DNA from: an uncultured Alteromonadaceae bacterium
GTDB lineage: Bacteria > Pseudomonadota > Gammaproteobacteria > Enterobacterales > Alteromonadaceae
Direction: 5' to 3'
DNA length: 64,000 bases
NCBI GenBank assembly: GCA_947503265.1
Contig: CANNDC010000013.1
Coordinates: 43,222-107,221, forward strand
Part shown: positions 35,410 to 45,813 of the stretch, piece after piece
Layout: each line of letters begins with the position of its first letter
How positions within the stretch are numbered: position 1 is the stretch's first letter
Made by a program: the position numbers and the translations under genes
The notes under the pieces: generated by a model
Database searches by the model: none
Seen by the model: the letters and a program-made list of their open reading frames with translations, nothing else
What the model was told of the DNA's origin: nothing

Positions 35410-38400
35410 GTGGAAACGAAATTTTCAACTTTCTTAACCAGTATGAACAAACTAAGCAAAACAATTTGTTTGGGAGCTTTGTTGGTTGCAAGTAGCCAAG
35501 CCATTGCTAAAGTTACATTAGAAGCACAAGTAAAAATTACCGATGATGGTTTGCACTTCAACGGTAAGGATTTAAATCACGGCAATTTAGGTACTGCTAG
35601 CACAGATCCTGATACCTACGACTATTTTTTCGGACGTAATATTTCAGCTCATGGCGATGCAGTGAAAACATATAAAAACTATGTGTTTTTGACTTGGTAC
35701 CGTGGCGGCAAAGAAGATCGACATGTCATGCTATCTCGGTACAACACCACCACTGGTTCGATTGCTACTATCGAATTTCCACACCGACACACGGGTTTTA
35801 GAGGCGATCCAAATATTGGAGAATCACACAACACTATCGGTTTAGCGGTAAGTCCAAAAAATGGCACCATTCATATGGTCTACGATATGCACGCTTACGA
35901 TAATAATAACCATGATGGTAAGTTTAAAAACGATTACTTCCGTTATTCTTACAGTATTGAAGGTGCTGCTGATGTCCCTGATGAAGAATTCACCTTAGAC
36001 AAATTTGTAAAGGATACAAGCACAGTAAGTCAAGGGGATGATGATTATAAACATCTTACTATGACAGGTGATTTGGCCGACACATCCAATTTCGCGCGAT
36101 TAACCTATCCTAAATTTTTCACTAATAAAGATGGCGTACTCCTTCTTTATATGCGCTTAGGTGGCAATAATAATGGCGCATATGTGTTCAATAGTTATGA
36201 TCACGAAACCAAAAAATGGTCTCGATTTACGAAGTTTAATGAGAACAATCAAAAATCAAAAGGTAATGCATATAATTGGGGTCTTTACGGCAACATGAAG
36301 TATGTTAACGGTCGGCTTAGCGTTGGCTTCCAACAACGTTCGAGTGACAATGACGACAGATATACTTACCAAAATGGCGTTTATTACGCTTACTCAGAAC
36401 ATCCCGAAGGTTTTGGTGATTGGAAAAACCACAAAGGCGAAGATATGACTTGGCCTCTGATCAATTCAGATGAAATTAAAGTATTTGAACCAGGAGACTA
36501 CATTTCACATCAAGAAGCCAATTCGGTTTATATTGTCCCAGACTTTGATTGGACAGTGACCAGCAAAGGTGACATCCACATCATCAGCAAGGTACGTTCC
36601 ACTGATAGAAATCGCACAGATTTTGAAGAAGTGTATATTCATTCTTACAAGCCCGCTGACGCAGACCCAAATGATGAATTTACTATCACCACTGACTTTG
36701 CTGGCGCAACTTCAATTTATACGGCGGGTGACAATATATATATCATTGGCCTAAATAATGGCTATCCATACGTTGAGAAGGCAAAAGGCGGCACAAACGA
36801 TTTCGTTCGTGTTTATGAAGCGACTGAAGGTACAAGATTTGATCACGGAACTATCTACATTGTAGATGGCAAAGTCTATTACTATTTGATGGAACGCGCC
36901 TCAGGCGATCTCCAAACTACACAGCCACTGTATTTGCAAATTATTGATTTGGATATCGAAAGTGACGCTAATGCTCCTGTCGTTAGTTTTCCACAATCTT
37001 CGATTACAGTAGATGAAGGCTATGAGCAACTGTCGTTTACGGTCCAAGCAAATAGTCCTGTTGAAGGTCGGACTATCACGCAAGTTGACCTTTATGTTGA
37101 TGATGTTTTTATTCGTACTGATAACGCTGCACCCTACGTGTGGGGACATAAAAATAAACCTGTTGAATTGGTAGGCTTGCCTGCAGGCACACATACTTTC
37201 AGAGCCATTGCGACCGACAGTGAAGGTGATGTCGGAGTTGCTACCATGCAACTTATTGTTAAATCTGAAGCGCCAATTGTTAGCTTTCCGAATGAATCCA
37301 TGACCGTTGACCTAGGTTACGAAAAATTAACCTTTACGATTCAAGCTGAATCGCCTTCAGAGGATCGCGAAATTGAGTCCGTGACTCTTTTTATCAATGG
37401 CATCAAAGTCCGTACTGACGACAAAGCTCCTTTCAACTTTGGACACAGGTTCAAGCCACATGAAACAGGTGCTATGGGTTGGGAAGACGAACATGAGCCC
37501 AATCCTAATCCGTTAGGAGTTGGCGAACACATCTTTACAGCGGTTGCAATTGATAGTGAAGGAGTGGAAAGCGAAGCAAGTATGACGCTCATCGTCAAAG
37601 CGCCGGTTCAGCCCCCAACAATAGCCTTTCCAAATGAGGTAGTAACCGTATATGAAGGGTACGAGAAATTATCCATTACGTTGCAAGCAGACTCTCCTGT
37701 TGAAGGGCGCTCAGTAACGTCTGTAACCCTTTATAGAAATGGTGAACTTGTGCGTAAAGACACCAGACCTGTGTGGAATTTTGGTCACTCTTTTGCTCCG
37801 TATGAGTTTGGAGCAATGGGATGGTTAGATAGACATGAACCTAATCCCAACCCGCTGGGTGTAGGTACCCATACGTTTACCGCTATCGCAGAAGACAATA
37901 CTGGCCTCAAAGGTGAAGCCACTATGACGCTAATCGTTAAAGAACTTCCTCCGCCAAGCGTTGATTTCGTTGAATCTGATATTGAAGTAAACCCAGGTTA
38001 TCAGAATCTTTCCGTATCTGTTGACGTGGAAACGGCGAACAGCACTGTCGATATCGTGAGTGTTGCTTTATATCTCAACGATTCTTTGGTTCGTGAAATG
38101 TATGAAGCTCCATTTACATGGGGTGACGAAGCCTACCTCGATGAATTGATGGGGTTACCACTAGGAAACCATGTTCTTAAAGCGGTCGCTACCGATAGCA
38201 ATAATCGTATGAGTGAAGCGACAGTTAACCTCAATGTCGTTGTTTTACCCGGCGATTTAGATATAGATGCAGACGTAGACTTCAGCGATGTTGTGATCTT
38301 GTCCCGAATGATTAGAGCCGGTGATGTGAACGACATGGCTTATGACTATAACAAAGATGGTAATGTGGATACGTTAGACGTCAGAATGTTGAGAACTCTT

Positions 38401-38430
38401 TGCACAAGAAATCGTTGCGCAACTCGATAA
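35410..38430 (+). CDS. PL24-like ulvan lyase with four Ig-like repeats and a C-terminal dockerin-like module
   Basis: Secreted endo-lyase for ulvan. GTG at 35410 is chosen because GGGAG lies six bases upstream; an ATG at 35443 lacks an RBS. Signal peptide ends near SSQAIAK. The propeller domain (about 35-515) has His140 (ESHNTI) and His161 (YDMHAYD) 21 apart, and Tyr233 (LTYPKFF) and Arg249 (LYMRLG) 16 apart. These match the spacing I recall for the PL24 enzyme LOR_107. Four Ig-like repeats follow from about 521, 620, 734 and 848, sharing FPxxxxTVxxGYExL. From 948 a dockerin-like pair of EF loops ([22 protein letters not shown]) ends in CTRNRCATR. Confidence 0.88.
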   Translation: METKFSTFLTSMNKLSKTICLGALLVASSQAIAKVTLEAQVKITDDGLHFNGKDLNHGNLGTASTDPDTYDYFFGRNISAHGDAVKTYKNYVFLTWYRGGKEDRHVMLSRYNTTTGSIATIEFPHRHTGFRGDPNIGESHNTIGLAVSPKNGTIHMVYDMHAYDNNNHDGKFKNDYFRYSYSIEGAADVPDEEFTLDKFVKDTSTVSQGDDDYKHLTMTGDLADTSNFARLTYPKFFTNKDGVLLLYMRLGGNNNGAYVFNSYDHETKKWSRFTKFNENNQKSKGNAYNWGLYGNMKYVNGRLSVGFQQRSSDNDDRYTYQNGVYYAYSEHPEGFGDWKNHKGEDMTWPLINSDEIKVFEPGDYISHQEANSVYIVPDFDWTVTSKGDIHIISKVRSTDRNRTDFEEVYIHSYKPADADPNDEFTITTDFAGATSIYTAGDNIYIIGLNNGYPYVEKAKGGTNDFVRVYEATEGTRFDHGTIYIVDGKVYYYLMERASGDLQTTQPLYLQIIDLDIESDANAPVVSFPQSSITVDEGYEQLSFTVQANSPVEGRTITQVDLYVDDVFIRTDNAAPYVWGHKNKPVELVGLPAGTHTFRAIATDSEGDVGVATMQLIVKSEAPIVSFPNESMTVDLGYEKLTFTIQAESPSEDREIESVTLFINGIKVRTDDKAPFNFGHRFKPHETGAMGWEDEHEPNPNPLGVGEHIFTAVAIDSEGVESEASMTLIVKAPVQPPTIAFPNEVVTVYEGYEKLSITLQADSPVEGRSVTSVTLYRNGELVRKDTRPVWNFGHSFAPYEFGAMGWLDRHEPNPNPLGVGTHTFTAIAEDNTGLKGEATMTLIVKELPPPSVDFVESDIEVNPGYQNLSVSVDVETANSTVDIVSVALYLNDSLVREMYEAPFTWGDEAYLDELMGLPLGNHVLKAVATDSNNRMSEATVNLNVVVLPGDLDIDADVDFSDVVILSRMIRAGDVNDMAYDYNKDGNVDTLDVRMLRTLCTRNRCATR

Positions 38431-38467
38431 TTTTCAGCTTGAATTAACTTTCACATTTAATGAATAG

Positions 38468-38501
38468 CGGCAGGAGTTTCTCGAACCCCTGCCGTTTTTT
38501 T
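38468..38501 (+). terminator. Terminator of the PL24-like gene
   Basis: Stem CGGCAGG/CCTGCCG (38468-38474 with 38488-38494), extended by GTT/AAC inside, followed by seven T. It sits between the convergent lyase and sulfatase genes. Confidence 0.85.
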
Positions 38502-38524
38502 AAGGTAAATTGTGACCCTATACA

Positions 38525-40297
38525 TTAATGTTCAACCACAATATTAGTGACAGCACTCTCCTCGTAACCAATCCGATGTGCAACTGCTTTATATTTTGAT
38601 CCCTTGTTAGCTTGAAATGGACCGAGATAAAGTTGCCAAGTATCAGCATCCAAATCCGTCGACACCTCTCTGTAAGAAATAGTAGCACCATAGGTTTCAC
38701 TGCTAAGCTCAACAAGGCCATTCTTGAACTTAATTTTGGGCGGTGCAGTCTCGGGTTTCACTTTTTCACCCTGCCACAACATTTCAATAAGCTGGCGCTC
38801 CGGTAAGTTAGGGGTATCTTTGATTTCCAGCAGCCAACGTTCGTTCTCTGCCCGTAATTTAGCCACAACGTGGGCATAGCTAGGGTCTGCAGCTAAATTT
38901 TTAAGCTCGTGAGGATCATTTATCGTATCAAATAGCTCCTCAAGCGGTTTTGATTTTCTGAACCATTGAGCTTGATATTCATTTAGCATATTGGCATCTC
39001 GCAATCGCAATAATTCCTGCATTGTTGGTATTTTTTCTCGATACTCAACAGGAAGATAATAACCTTGCTGAGGCCGATAATTACGAATGTATTTAAAACG
39101 TTCATCTTTTACCGCACGAATTGCATCTGTAAAACCATCAAAACGGTCGGCTGCTGCATGGATGTATTGACGTTTATTGTCAACTTTCTGGTTGTTTATA
39201 TTTCCAAATAAGTTACGACCATGCATGTTGACAGGAATATCGAGGTTGGCCATGGCCAATGTCGAAGGTGCAAAATCGACAAAACTAATTAGCTGGTTAT
39301 CCAACTCCCCTGCTCTTTCAGCATTTGGATAACGAATAATCATGGGAACTTTTAAGCCGCTATCATAAATAAGGCGTTTTTGTCTTGGCAACGGACCGCC
39401 ATGATCTGAGTAAAAAACGATGATAGTGCTATTGTACAATCCATCATCTTTAAGTTGCTGAATGACAGCAGCGATTTGCCTATCCGTTTCAGCCAGGTTG
39501 TTGTACATTTTCCACATATCACGGCGCACCAAAGGCGTATCGGGCAGATAAGGAGGAATTTTAAATTCTGTATCCATACTTATATGGACAGGTGTATCCG
39601 TTTTGCTAGTTTTTACTGAGTGATGCTGAGGTAAAGACCTAATCCTTTCTTCATCATCTGAAAAGTAATGTCTGGACTCTATTTGCCGAATACCATACGG
39701 CTCAAAAAGCCCTGATTCATGTGTTGTTGTAAAATTAACCACGGCATAGAACGGTTTGCCTGTTGGACGCTTGCGCCAATGGGCATAGGGGCCAGATTCA
39801 TCCCACGCCGCTTTTGGCGGTTTAAATTGGTAGTCCGTTTTTAAGTTATTGGTCGTATAATATCCGTTTTCACGCATTAGTTGGCTCAGCATTCTCGCGT
39901 CAGCAGGCGGCACAGCTTCGTACTTAGGTAAGCCGGTAACCTCCGTGTAAGAAGTCGTGCGCATATGATTCGCTCCAATTGCGGAAGGATACATTCCTAA
40001 AGCCAGAGCTGCCCTGCTAGGGGAACAAACACCCGATGTCGAATAGACATTCGTGTAAGTGACTCCCTCACGCGCCAACTGGCTTATTGCGGGTGTCTCT
40101 ATCGTCTGATCTCCATAGACCGAAAGGATCGGACTCATATCTTCAACCACCAACCACAATATATTTGGTTGACTCATTGGATCTGTACCCAGTGAACGAG
40201 TCTCACTAATTTCACGATTGTTAGTGCACCCTGTAATTGTTAATGCAAAAAACAATAAAAAGCTTACTTGCACAAACCAACTTTTATGATATTTCAT
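38525..40297 (-). CDS. S1-family sulfatase lipoprotein, heparan N-sulfatase-like
   Basis: 590-residue sulfatase from the ATG at 40297 (lipobox ALTITGC), preceded by AAAGGA; the longer frame places that RBS inside the gene. NILWLVVEDMSPILSVYG holds metal ligands and C91-S-P-S-R95 is the canonical formylglycine site. FTTTHESG, FYSDHGGPLPRQKR and a C-terminal SSETYGATISYR domain (chitobiase/FN3-like) resemble the sulfamidase-like S1 group active on several sulfated sugars. It is monocistronic and divergent from the TonB receptor across a 467-488-base gap. Confidence 0.92.
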   Translation of the reverse strand: MKYHKSWFVQVSFLLFFALTITGCTNNREISETRSLGTDPMSQPNILWLVVEDMSPILSVYGDQTIETPAISQLAREGVTYTNVYSTSGVCSPSRAALALGMYPSAIGANHMRTTSYTEVTGLPKYEAVPPADARMLSQLMRENGYYTTNNLKTDYQFKPPKAAWDESGPYAHWRKRPTGKPFYAVVNFTTTHESGLFEPYGIRQIESRHYFSDDEERIRSLPQHHSVKTSKTDTPVHISMDTEFKIPPYLPDTPLVRRDMWKMYNNLAETDRQIAAVIQQLKDDGLYNSTIIVFYSDHGGPLPRQKRLIYDSGLKVPMIIRYPNAERAGELDNQLISFVDFAPSTLAMANLDIPVNMHGRNLFGNINNQKVDNKRQYIHAAADRFDGFTDAIRAVKDERFKYIRNYRPQQGYYLPVEYREKIPTMQELLRLRDANMLNEYQAQWFRKSKPLEELFDTINDPHELKNLAADPSYAHVVAKLRAENERWLLEIKDTPNLPERQLIEMLWQGEKVKPETAPPKIKFKNGLVELSSETYGATISYREVSTDLDADTWQLYLGPFQANKGSKYKAVAHRIGYEESAVTNIVVEH

Positions 40298-40719
40298 AAT
40301 CACATTATTTCCTTTCACTTTTCTTAAATGATAAAACGATGTTAATCACTGTCAATCAGCAGAGTAACACAAGGCACACTAGTAATCATATTCACTTACA
40401 TTTAGTCAACAATTATCAAAAACAGCAAACTACGTTTTTAGGACTCCTGTCATCCCCAGCAACACAAAAAATAATAAACAATTGTTTTACATCACATTTA
40501 TACGATTTCACATTATGAAAATGCAGTACTATTAACATAATTTCCGATAAAAAATTGCCTATAAAAACTCAGATTAAATTGGGGCATTCCTATGATATTG
40601 GTTGCAAAATCAGCCCCTTTTATCCCATATATACTACTTATTATATCCAAAACACTCTTTTTTGCGCACTTATGTATGCAATTGAGCGTATTTGAATATT
40701 TGTTAACTGAACGTTACTA
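40298..40719. promoter_or_regulatory. Long divergent intergenic region between sulfatase and TonB receptor
   Basis: AT-rich, no reading frame with recognisable content. It must contain promoters for both genes. I found no -35/-10 pair I could defend. The right end carries the direct repeat listed separately. Confidence 0.5.
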
Positions 40720-40764
40720 TTTAGTTGAGACTAAAGCTAAATTTTAGTTGAGACCAAAGCTAAA
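40720..40764 (+). repeat. Tandem 22-bp direct repeat just upstream of the TonB receptor start
   Basis: Two copies (40720-40741 and 40743-40764) differ at a single base (T or C at position 12) and are offset by 23 bases. Each begins TTTAGTTGAGAC and ends AAAGCTAAA, and the TTTAG/CTAAA ends are inverted. The second copy abuts the first in-frame ATG (40765), close to the chosen start at 40786. Confidence 0.8.
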
Positions 40765-40785
40765 ATGGAACAAATGGAACACACA

Positions 40786-43700
40786 ATGAAAACACTATTT
40801 AGTAAAAGATCTACATTAGCGTTCGCCGTTGCAACCGCTCTTTGCGGAGCATCTAGTTCAGCAATAGCACAATCAAATGAAACTGAAGAAGATGCGGAAG
40901 TCATTACGGTGACCGGTATTCGTACTGCACTTGCTAGTGCTTTGTTAGAAAAAAGAAATGCAGCTAATATAAAAGAAGTCATTAAGGCTGAAGACATAGG
41001 TAAGCTTCCAGACAACAACCTTGCAGAGGTATTAGAAAACATAACCGGTGTACAAATCAATCGAACCAATGGCGTTGGTACTGGCGTTCAGATTCGAGGG
41101 ACTGGGGCAAACCGCGTTGAAATTAATGGCGTTTCAACTGTTAGTGCGGGTAGCGGACGCACGGGGATTAGTTTTGAAGATTTACCTGCAGCGCTCATCG
41201 CTTCATTGGAAGTCACCAAAGCTTCTACTGCGAAAACCGTGGAAGGTTCCGTTGGTGGTACAATCAACCTTCGAACCTTAAGAGGTAATAGTCTAAAAAA
41301 ACGTTTAACTCAATTTAGAATTCAAGCAGAGAATAGCGACTTAGCCGACTCCACCAGTCCGCGCGTTTCAGGGACGTATGGTGATAATTGGGAAACTGAC
41401 CTAGGTAAAGTAGGTGTCGTGCTAACCGCGAGTTATGCCCAGCAAGATGTAGCCTCAGCTAATCCGCGTTTTGACCGAGACCGTGTCGTCATGCCAGATT
41501 CTGGTCGTGCCAGTGCTGAATCATTTCCATTTTTAAGAACTCAATTTTTAGATCAGCCACTTAACGCGGAAAACTATGAAACTAAAAATATAACTGCATC
41601 AATCGAATTACAAAAAACTGACAATCTTAAGTTCTATTTTGATGCAACCATTAATGATCAAGAAAGAGCACAAACTAATTCTCGAGCGTTCTTTTCTGGA
41701 ACCGGTGGTAACCCAGTTATAGATGCAACGACAAACACGGGTTTCGAGTTAATTGACTTAGGTTCGGTAGATGGAAGGTATGGCACATTAGATCTTGGTC
41801 AAGTTCAAGTCGTGACCAGTGGTATTCTTGGTGTGGGTTCTGAGCTCGTTAATGGGCTGGAACGAATCGATCCTAACCTCCGTACCGGCAACAGTAACTC
41901 TTCGCGTTTAACTAAAAGTCGTGTGTTTGCTTTTGGTAGTGAATACAGCACTGATAATTACCAACTGAATACAGAAATTTCCTATTCTGATTCAGAGTCT
42001 GATAATCCTTCTCTGAATTCTTCTCTCGATTTTATTAACCCAAATGGCCCACAAGTAGGACCTGATACCTTAAATGACAATGGTACGCCGGCAATTTTTA
42101 ACATTGCAAACAATACCTTTGAATTTGGTATCGCTCAAGGGTTACCAGAAAGTCCAACTACAGCTCAATTGCTTGATCCAAGTAATTATGCATTGAGAAG
42201 CATAGGTCAAGGGCTAAGAGTTAATGAAGGAACTGAAGCCGCTGCTAGAGTCGATTTCACCTATGACATTTCAGAGATGAATTCATTTTTTACTGACGCA
42301 AATGCAGGGGTACGTTGGAATCGAACAACTAATACCACCAATAACACGACGTCAAGTAACAATTTCGGCAACTGGAACCGTCCAAGAGCGAATTTGTTCC
42401 AAGATATTGTTGTACCTGGTGCAAATAACTTTAATGGCGCTGATAGCCGCGAGCTCTTTATTGCCGACTACTTAATCATTGATAACGGTGTATCATTTAG
42501 CAATCCACAATTTGTCCTTGATACCATTAATGGTGCAATCCGCGATAACAATACACTGCAAGGAGAAGACGTTAACTCTGAGCTCGCGACTCCAACAACG
42601 CAAGTGTCCTCGTTCTTCGATATTGAAGAAGAAACGACTGCACTTTATGTACAGGGTGATTACGAGCTCGATTTAGAATCTGTTTTTATCAGCGGTAACA
42701 TTGGTGTACGTTATGTCACTACTGATATCACCTCGAATGGTACCAGCGAAGTAAACGGCGTTATTACGCCAAGTACTGAAACCACGAGTTACGATTTCGC
42801 GCTTCCCAGAATAAATATCGCAGCAGAAATGGCTGATGATCTCATTTTGCGAGCAGGTGTAGGTAAAGATATTCGTCGACCTGATTTTAACTCACTTTCA
42901 ACGTCGGCCACATTTGGCAGCAGTGCATCTGGCACAGTTAACGTAGGTAACCCTGCCCTAGAGCCGGAACAGATTTGGTCTTATGACTTGTCATTAGAGT
43001 ATTACCTATCACAATCAAGCTTTGTTAGTGTTGGTCTGTTTCGTAAAGAAAGAACCGATTTAATCACTTCTATTCAAGATGAACCTGATGAGCCAATTGG
43101 ACCAACCGGACAAATTGAGCGTGATGTAACTGATCCGTGTGAAGGTGGCGGTATATTCAACCCCAATGTACCTGCTGAAAACTACAACGTATTTTCAAGC
43201 CGTACTGACACCACTGGTATTTGTGTGGCAAAACGTAGTCAAATCAATGCGAGTGGAACAGAAACACAAACCGGTATTGAATTGGCTGCACAATATGACT
43301 TGGCAGAGTTTGAAGATGAACTCGGTTGGGCGTCTGGTTTTGGTATCATTGCAAACTATACGTATCAAGAATCTGGTGCTGCATTGGATGAGTTCCGCAA
43401 TGCTTCAGCGGCAATCAACCAAATTTTAGGTAGAACGGACACTGATAACAGTACTCCAACCTTAGATGATGATGTAGTAACAGAAAGAATTACACTAGAC
43501 AATTTGTCAGAAAATTCATACAACATCACTTTGTTCTATGACAAACACGGTTTAAGTGCTCGTGTACGTTATACATGGCGTGATGCATTTACTGAAACTT
43601 TAAATCGCATGAGATTTAACATTCCGCCAGTAGTTGGAGCTCGTGGTCAACTTAATATGAGTGTTAGCTATGATGTCAGCGAAAATTTCACGGTGGGTGT

Positions 43701-43821
43701 TGAAGGGGTTAACTTAACTCAAGAAGATCGCACTAGATGGTGCTTCAATGAAGACACTTTATTGTGTGAACAAAGTCTGACAGACCGCAGAATAACTGTG
43801 GGTCTTACAGGTAAGTTCTAG
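40786..43821 (+). CDS. TonB-dependent outer-membrane receptor
   Basis: Energy-coupled importer of oligosaccharides across the outer membrane. The ATG at 40786 (the third in-frame ATG, with GGAA nine bases upstream) gives a clean signal peptide MKTLFSKRSTLAFAVATALC... cleaved near AIAQ; the frame is open from 40765. A TonB-box-like EVITVTG, plug motifs LAEVLENITGVQINR and VQIRGTGANRVEINGV, and a C-terminal strand ending in Phe (VGLTGKF) define the family. No SusD-like partner is nearby, as expected in gammaproteobacteria. It is the only intact receptor in the window, so it likely serves the locus. Confidence 0.95.
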   Translation: MKTLFSKRSTLAFAVATALCGASSSAIAQSNETEEDAEVITVTGIRTALASALLEKRNAANIKEVIKAEDIGKLPDNNLAEVLENITGVQINRTNGVGTGVQIRGTGANRVEINGVSTVSAGSGRTGISFEDLPAALIASLEVTKASTAKTVEGSVGGTINLRTLRGNSLKKRLTQFRIQAENSDLADSTSPRVSGTYGDNWETDLGKVGVVLTASYAQQDVASANPRFDRDRVVMPDSGRASAESFPFLRTQFLDQPLNAENYETKNITASIELQKTDNLKFYFDATINDQERAQTNSRAFFSGTGGNPVIDATTNTGFELIDLGSVDGRYGTLDLGQVQVVTSGILGVGSELVNGLERIDPNLRTGNSNSSRLTKSRVFAFGSEYSTDNYQLNTEISYSDSESDNPSLNSSLDFINPNGPQVGPDTLNDNGTPAIFNIANNTFEFGIAQGLPESPTTAQLLDPSNYALRSIGQGLRVNEGTEAAARVDFTYDISEMNSFFTDANAGVRWNRTTNTTNNTTSSNNFGNWNRPRANLFQDIVVPGANNFNGADSRELFIADYLIIDNGVSFSNPQFVLDTINGAIRDNNTLQGEDVNSELATPTTQVSSFFDIEEETTALYVQGDYELDLESVFISGNIGVRYVTTDITSNGTSEVNGVITPSTETTSYDFALPRINIAAEMADDLILRAGVGKDIRRPDFNSLSTSATFGSSASGTVNVGNPALEPEQIWSYDLSLEYYLSQSSFVSVGLFRKERTDLITSIQDEPDEPIGPTGQIERDVTDPCEGGGIFNPNVPAENYNVFSSRTDTTGICVAKRSQINASGTETQTGIELAAQYDLAEFEDELGWASGFGIIANYTYQESGAALDEFRNASAAINQILGRTDTDNSTPTLDDDVVTERITLDNLSENSYNITLFYDKHGLSARVRYTWRDAFTETLNRMRFNIPPVVGARGQLNMSVSYDVSENFTVGVEGVNLTQEDRTRWCFNEDTLLCEQSLTDRRITVGLTGKF

Positions 43822-43874
43822 ATTCTAAAAAGCTATAGAGATCATTAGCGGTCTCTATCATAAAAGAGTCGCGT

Positions 43875-43903
43875 AAAACTCCGCCCCTATGGCGGAGTTT
43901 TTT
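43875..43903 (+). terminator. Terminator of the TonB receptor gene
   Basis: Perfect 11-bp stem AAAACTCCGCC/GGCGGAGTTTT with loop CCTAT and a T run. A second 7-bp hairpin (ATAGAGA/TCTCTAT, 43835-43858) precedes it. Confidence 0.92.
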
Positions 43904-44062
43904 AATACTTCAAAGCAAGTACTCGTGTTTGATTTACACTTCCTAATTTAGTTACATGATATTTACATAACTTTACACAAAAGCAGCATTAAACACCTTA
44001 CAAAGTGAACGGATATGACTTAATATGACAGCATATTATCGAAATCGTTAGGTGCATAGTCA

Positions 44063-45535
44063 ATGTACAAAAAGCTACTCACGATCGCGTTGTTTTCAAT
44101 ATCTTCAACGATATTCGCAGCAGACATTTTTAAAGCGGATCGTCACTTCACAGAAAAAAACTATTCTCTAGCCAAACAAGAATATTTAAAGGCAGCAAAA
44201 GTCGGCAATCCACATGCTTATTATCAATTGGCCAACATGTATTACAAAGGCTTAGGAGGAGAACAAGACATTATCAATGCACTGATCTACTTTGATTTGG
44301 CTGCAGAGCATGATTTTCATAATACCAAATCTATTCTAGATTCCATTCTTAACAGTATTCCTGCTGAGAGCCGGGATACTGTGTTGAAAATTCTTGACGA
44401 CAACAAGCAATCCCATGGCAAGCAAAAAATACTAGATAAATATTTTCCAATTATTGATGAAAAAACACTCTCTATGAAAGTCACTTTTGATGGTGAAGCG
44501 ACAATAGAAACGGTTTACCATCAAGACGATATAGATCTAGAAAGCCTAAATCCCGAATTAGATGGTAACGATTTTTATGATGAAAATGGCGACTTAGATA
44601 GCGTGGACGACTCCCTTGCCTTATTAATATCAACACCGAAAACACCTTTTTTGGTCGTTGACCACGACATTAATCCAGACGGCTCTGTTCGATACGTTAG
44701 CGAAGTCCAAAAATTTGGTTTATATAAAGATCTATTGGAGGAATTTAAACTATTTCCCCTCGCCAAGCCTGAATTTGATGGAAAACCTATCGACTTTATC
44801 AGTCGCACTTATCTTGGCGCAGCAGCGTATAGTAAATTTACATTGGCGCGAGAGAACGAAAGGAAGTATCAAGACATTATTAGACAAGTTAGACGTTTCC
44901 GAAATAGCGAGGCGATTAACGATCAATTTAATTTGGCTATGATAATGCTAAATTTTCCTTGGGTCGAACAGGAAGAAAATGAGCCTGAATCAATATTATT
45001 GTCTTTGGCAAAGAAAGGCCATTCTCCAGCGATGTACGAGTATGGTCTAAAGCTTTATCGCGAACAAAGAGATATTAAACAAGCAATTCATTGGATTTCT
45101 GAAGCGAGTAAATACGGTTTGATTAGGGCTGAGTATCGATTAGGAAAAATACTGCAAACTAGCCCTTGGGTATTGAATGATGAAAGAAAAGCATTGTTTT
45201 GGTATCAGTCCGCAATGGAAAAAGGCGATGTATCTGCAAGAATTCGAGCTATCGATATCCTATTAACGACCAAGGACGAATCTCTCAAAGATGTAAAATT
45301 GGCAACCGAGTATTTAGCACCTCTAGCAGAATCACAATCTAGAAATCCTGAATATTTTTACCTTACCGCCCTTAGCTATAGATATGCAGAACAACGCCAA
45401 TTCAAGCTTACTGTAGACAACTTAGAGCGCGCTATACTGACTGGTCAGATGGCGAACTGGGATGTTTCTGAATGGCAAGATTTATTGGCGCGTATAACCA
45501 CAGGCAGCGTCTATATAAGTGATGAGCCAGAATAA
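44063..45535 (+). CDS. Sel1-repeat periplasmic protein
   Basis: 490 residues with a signal peptide (cleaved near STIFAAD). Sel1-type helical repeats are seen near the N-terminus (AAKVGNPHAYYQLANMYYKG, ALIYFDLAAEHDF) and again in the C-terminal half (AIHWISEASKYGLIRAEYRLG, ALFWYQSAMEKGDVSAR). The middle (about 120-250) is not repeat-like and I do not recognise it. Sel1 proteins usually scaffold other proteins. The link to the polysaccharide locus is positional only; it has its own gap upstream and converges on a GH78 gene. Confidence 0.8.
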   Translation: MYKKLLTIALFSISSTIFAADIFKADRHFTEKNYSLAKQEYLKAAKVGNPHAYYQLANMYYKGLGGEQDIINALIYFDLAAEHDFHNTKSILDSILNSIPAESRDTVLKILDDNKQSHGKQKILDKYFPIIDEKTLSMKVTFDGEATIETVYHQDDIDLESLNPELDGNDFYDENGDLDSVDDSLALLISTPKTPFLVVDHDINPDGSVRYVSEVQKFGLYKDLLEEFKLFPLAKPEFDGKPIDFISRTYLGAAAYSKFTLARENERKYQDIIRQVRRFRNSEAINDQFNLAMIMLNFPWVEQEENEPESILLSLAKKGHSPAMYEYGLKLYREQRDIKQAIHWISEASKYGLIRAEYRLGKILQTSPWVLNDERKALFWYQSAMEKGDVSARIRAIDILLTTKDESLKDVKLATEYLAPLAESQSRNPEYFYLTALSYRYAEQRQFKLTVDNLERAILTGQMANWDVSEWQDLLARITTGSVYISDEPE

Positions 45536-45655
45536 TCTAGGGTCTTTTTTTTCAGCATATTTAAGACTAGTGTCATAACGTTAAAACGTTAAGGTTGCTC
45601 AATTTATGATTTCGCTACACTGTCCAACTAGGGTTGGGAAATAGTTGATTTTCTA

Positions 45656-45737
45656 GATTTACTGGTTTTATTGGATTTATCAGATTTACTAGATTTACTA
45701 GATTTACTAGATTTACTAGATTTACTAGATTTATCTA
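45656..45737. repeat. 9-bp tandem repeat (GATTTACTA)n
   Basis: Five perfect head-to-tail copies of GATTTACTA at 45683-45727, flanked by degenerate copies (GATTTATCA, GATTTACTG, GATTTATCTA). It lies in the gap between convergent genes and has no coding role. Confidence 0.92.
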
Positions 45738-45756
45738 GGATGGGTCACAGAGATTA

Positions 45757-45784
45757 AAAAAGGTCATCAATTGATGACCTTTTT
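45757..45784. terminator. Bidirectional terminator between Sel1 and GH78 genes
   Basis: A perfect 28-base palindrome, AAAAAGGTCATCAA and its mirror complement, with A and T runs at its ends. It serves the convergent genes on both sides. Confidence 0.88.
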
Positions 45785-45813
45785 ACATTTTCTAAGCCAA
45801 TATAAGCTAGGTT

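Noticed and set aside
44063..45535. Assigning the Sel1 protein a role in polysaccharide use
   Set aside because: Only its position supports this; it has its own upstream gap and no catalytic or binding motif for sugars.
45683..45727. Regular short repeats that might suggest a CRISPR array
   Set aside because: The unit is 9 bp with no spacers between copies and no cas genes are present; it is a simple tandem repeat.
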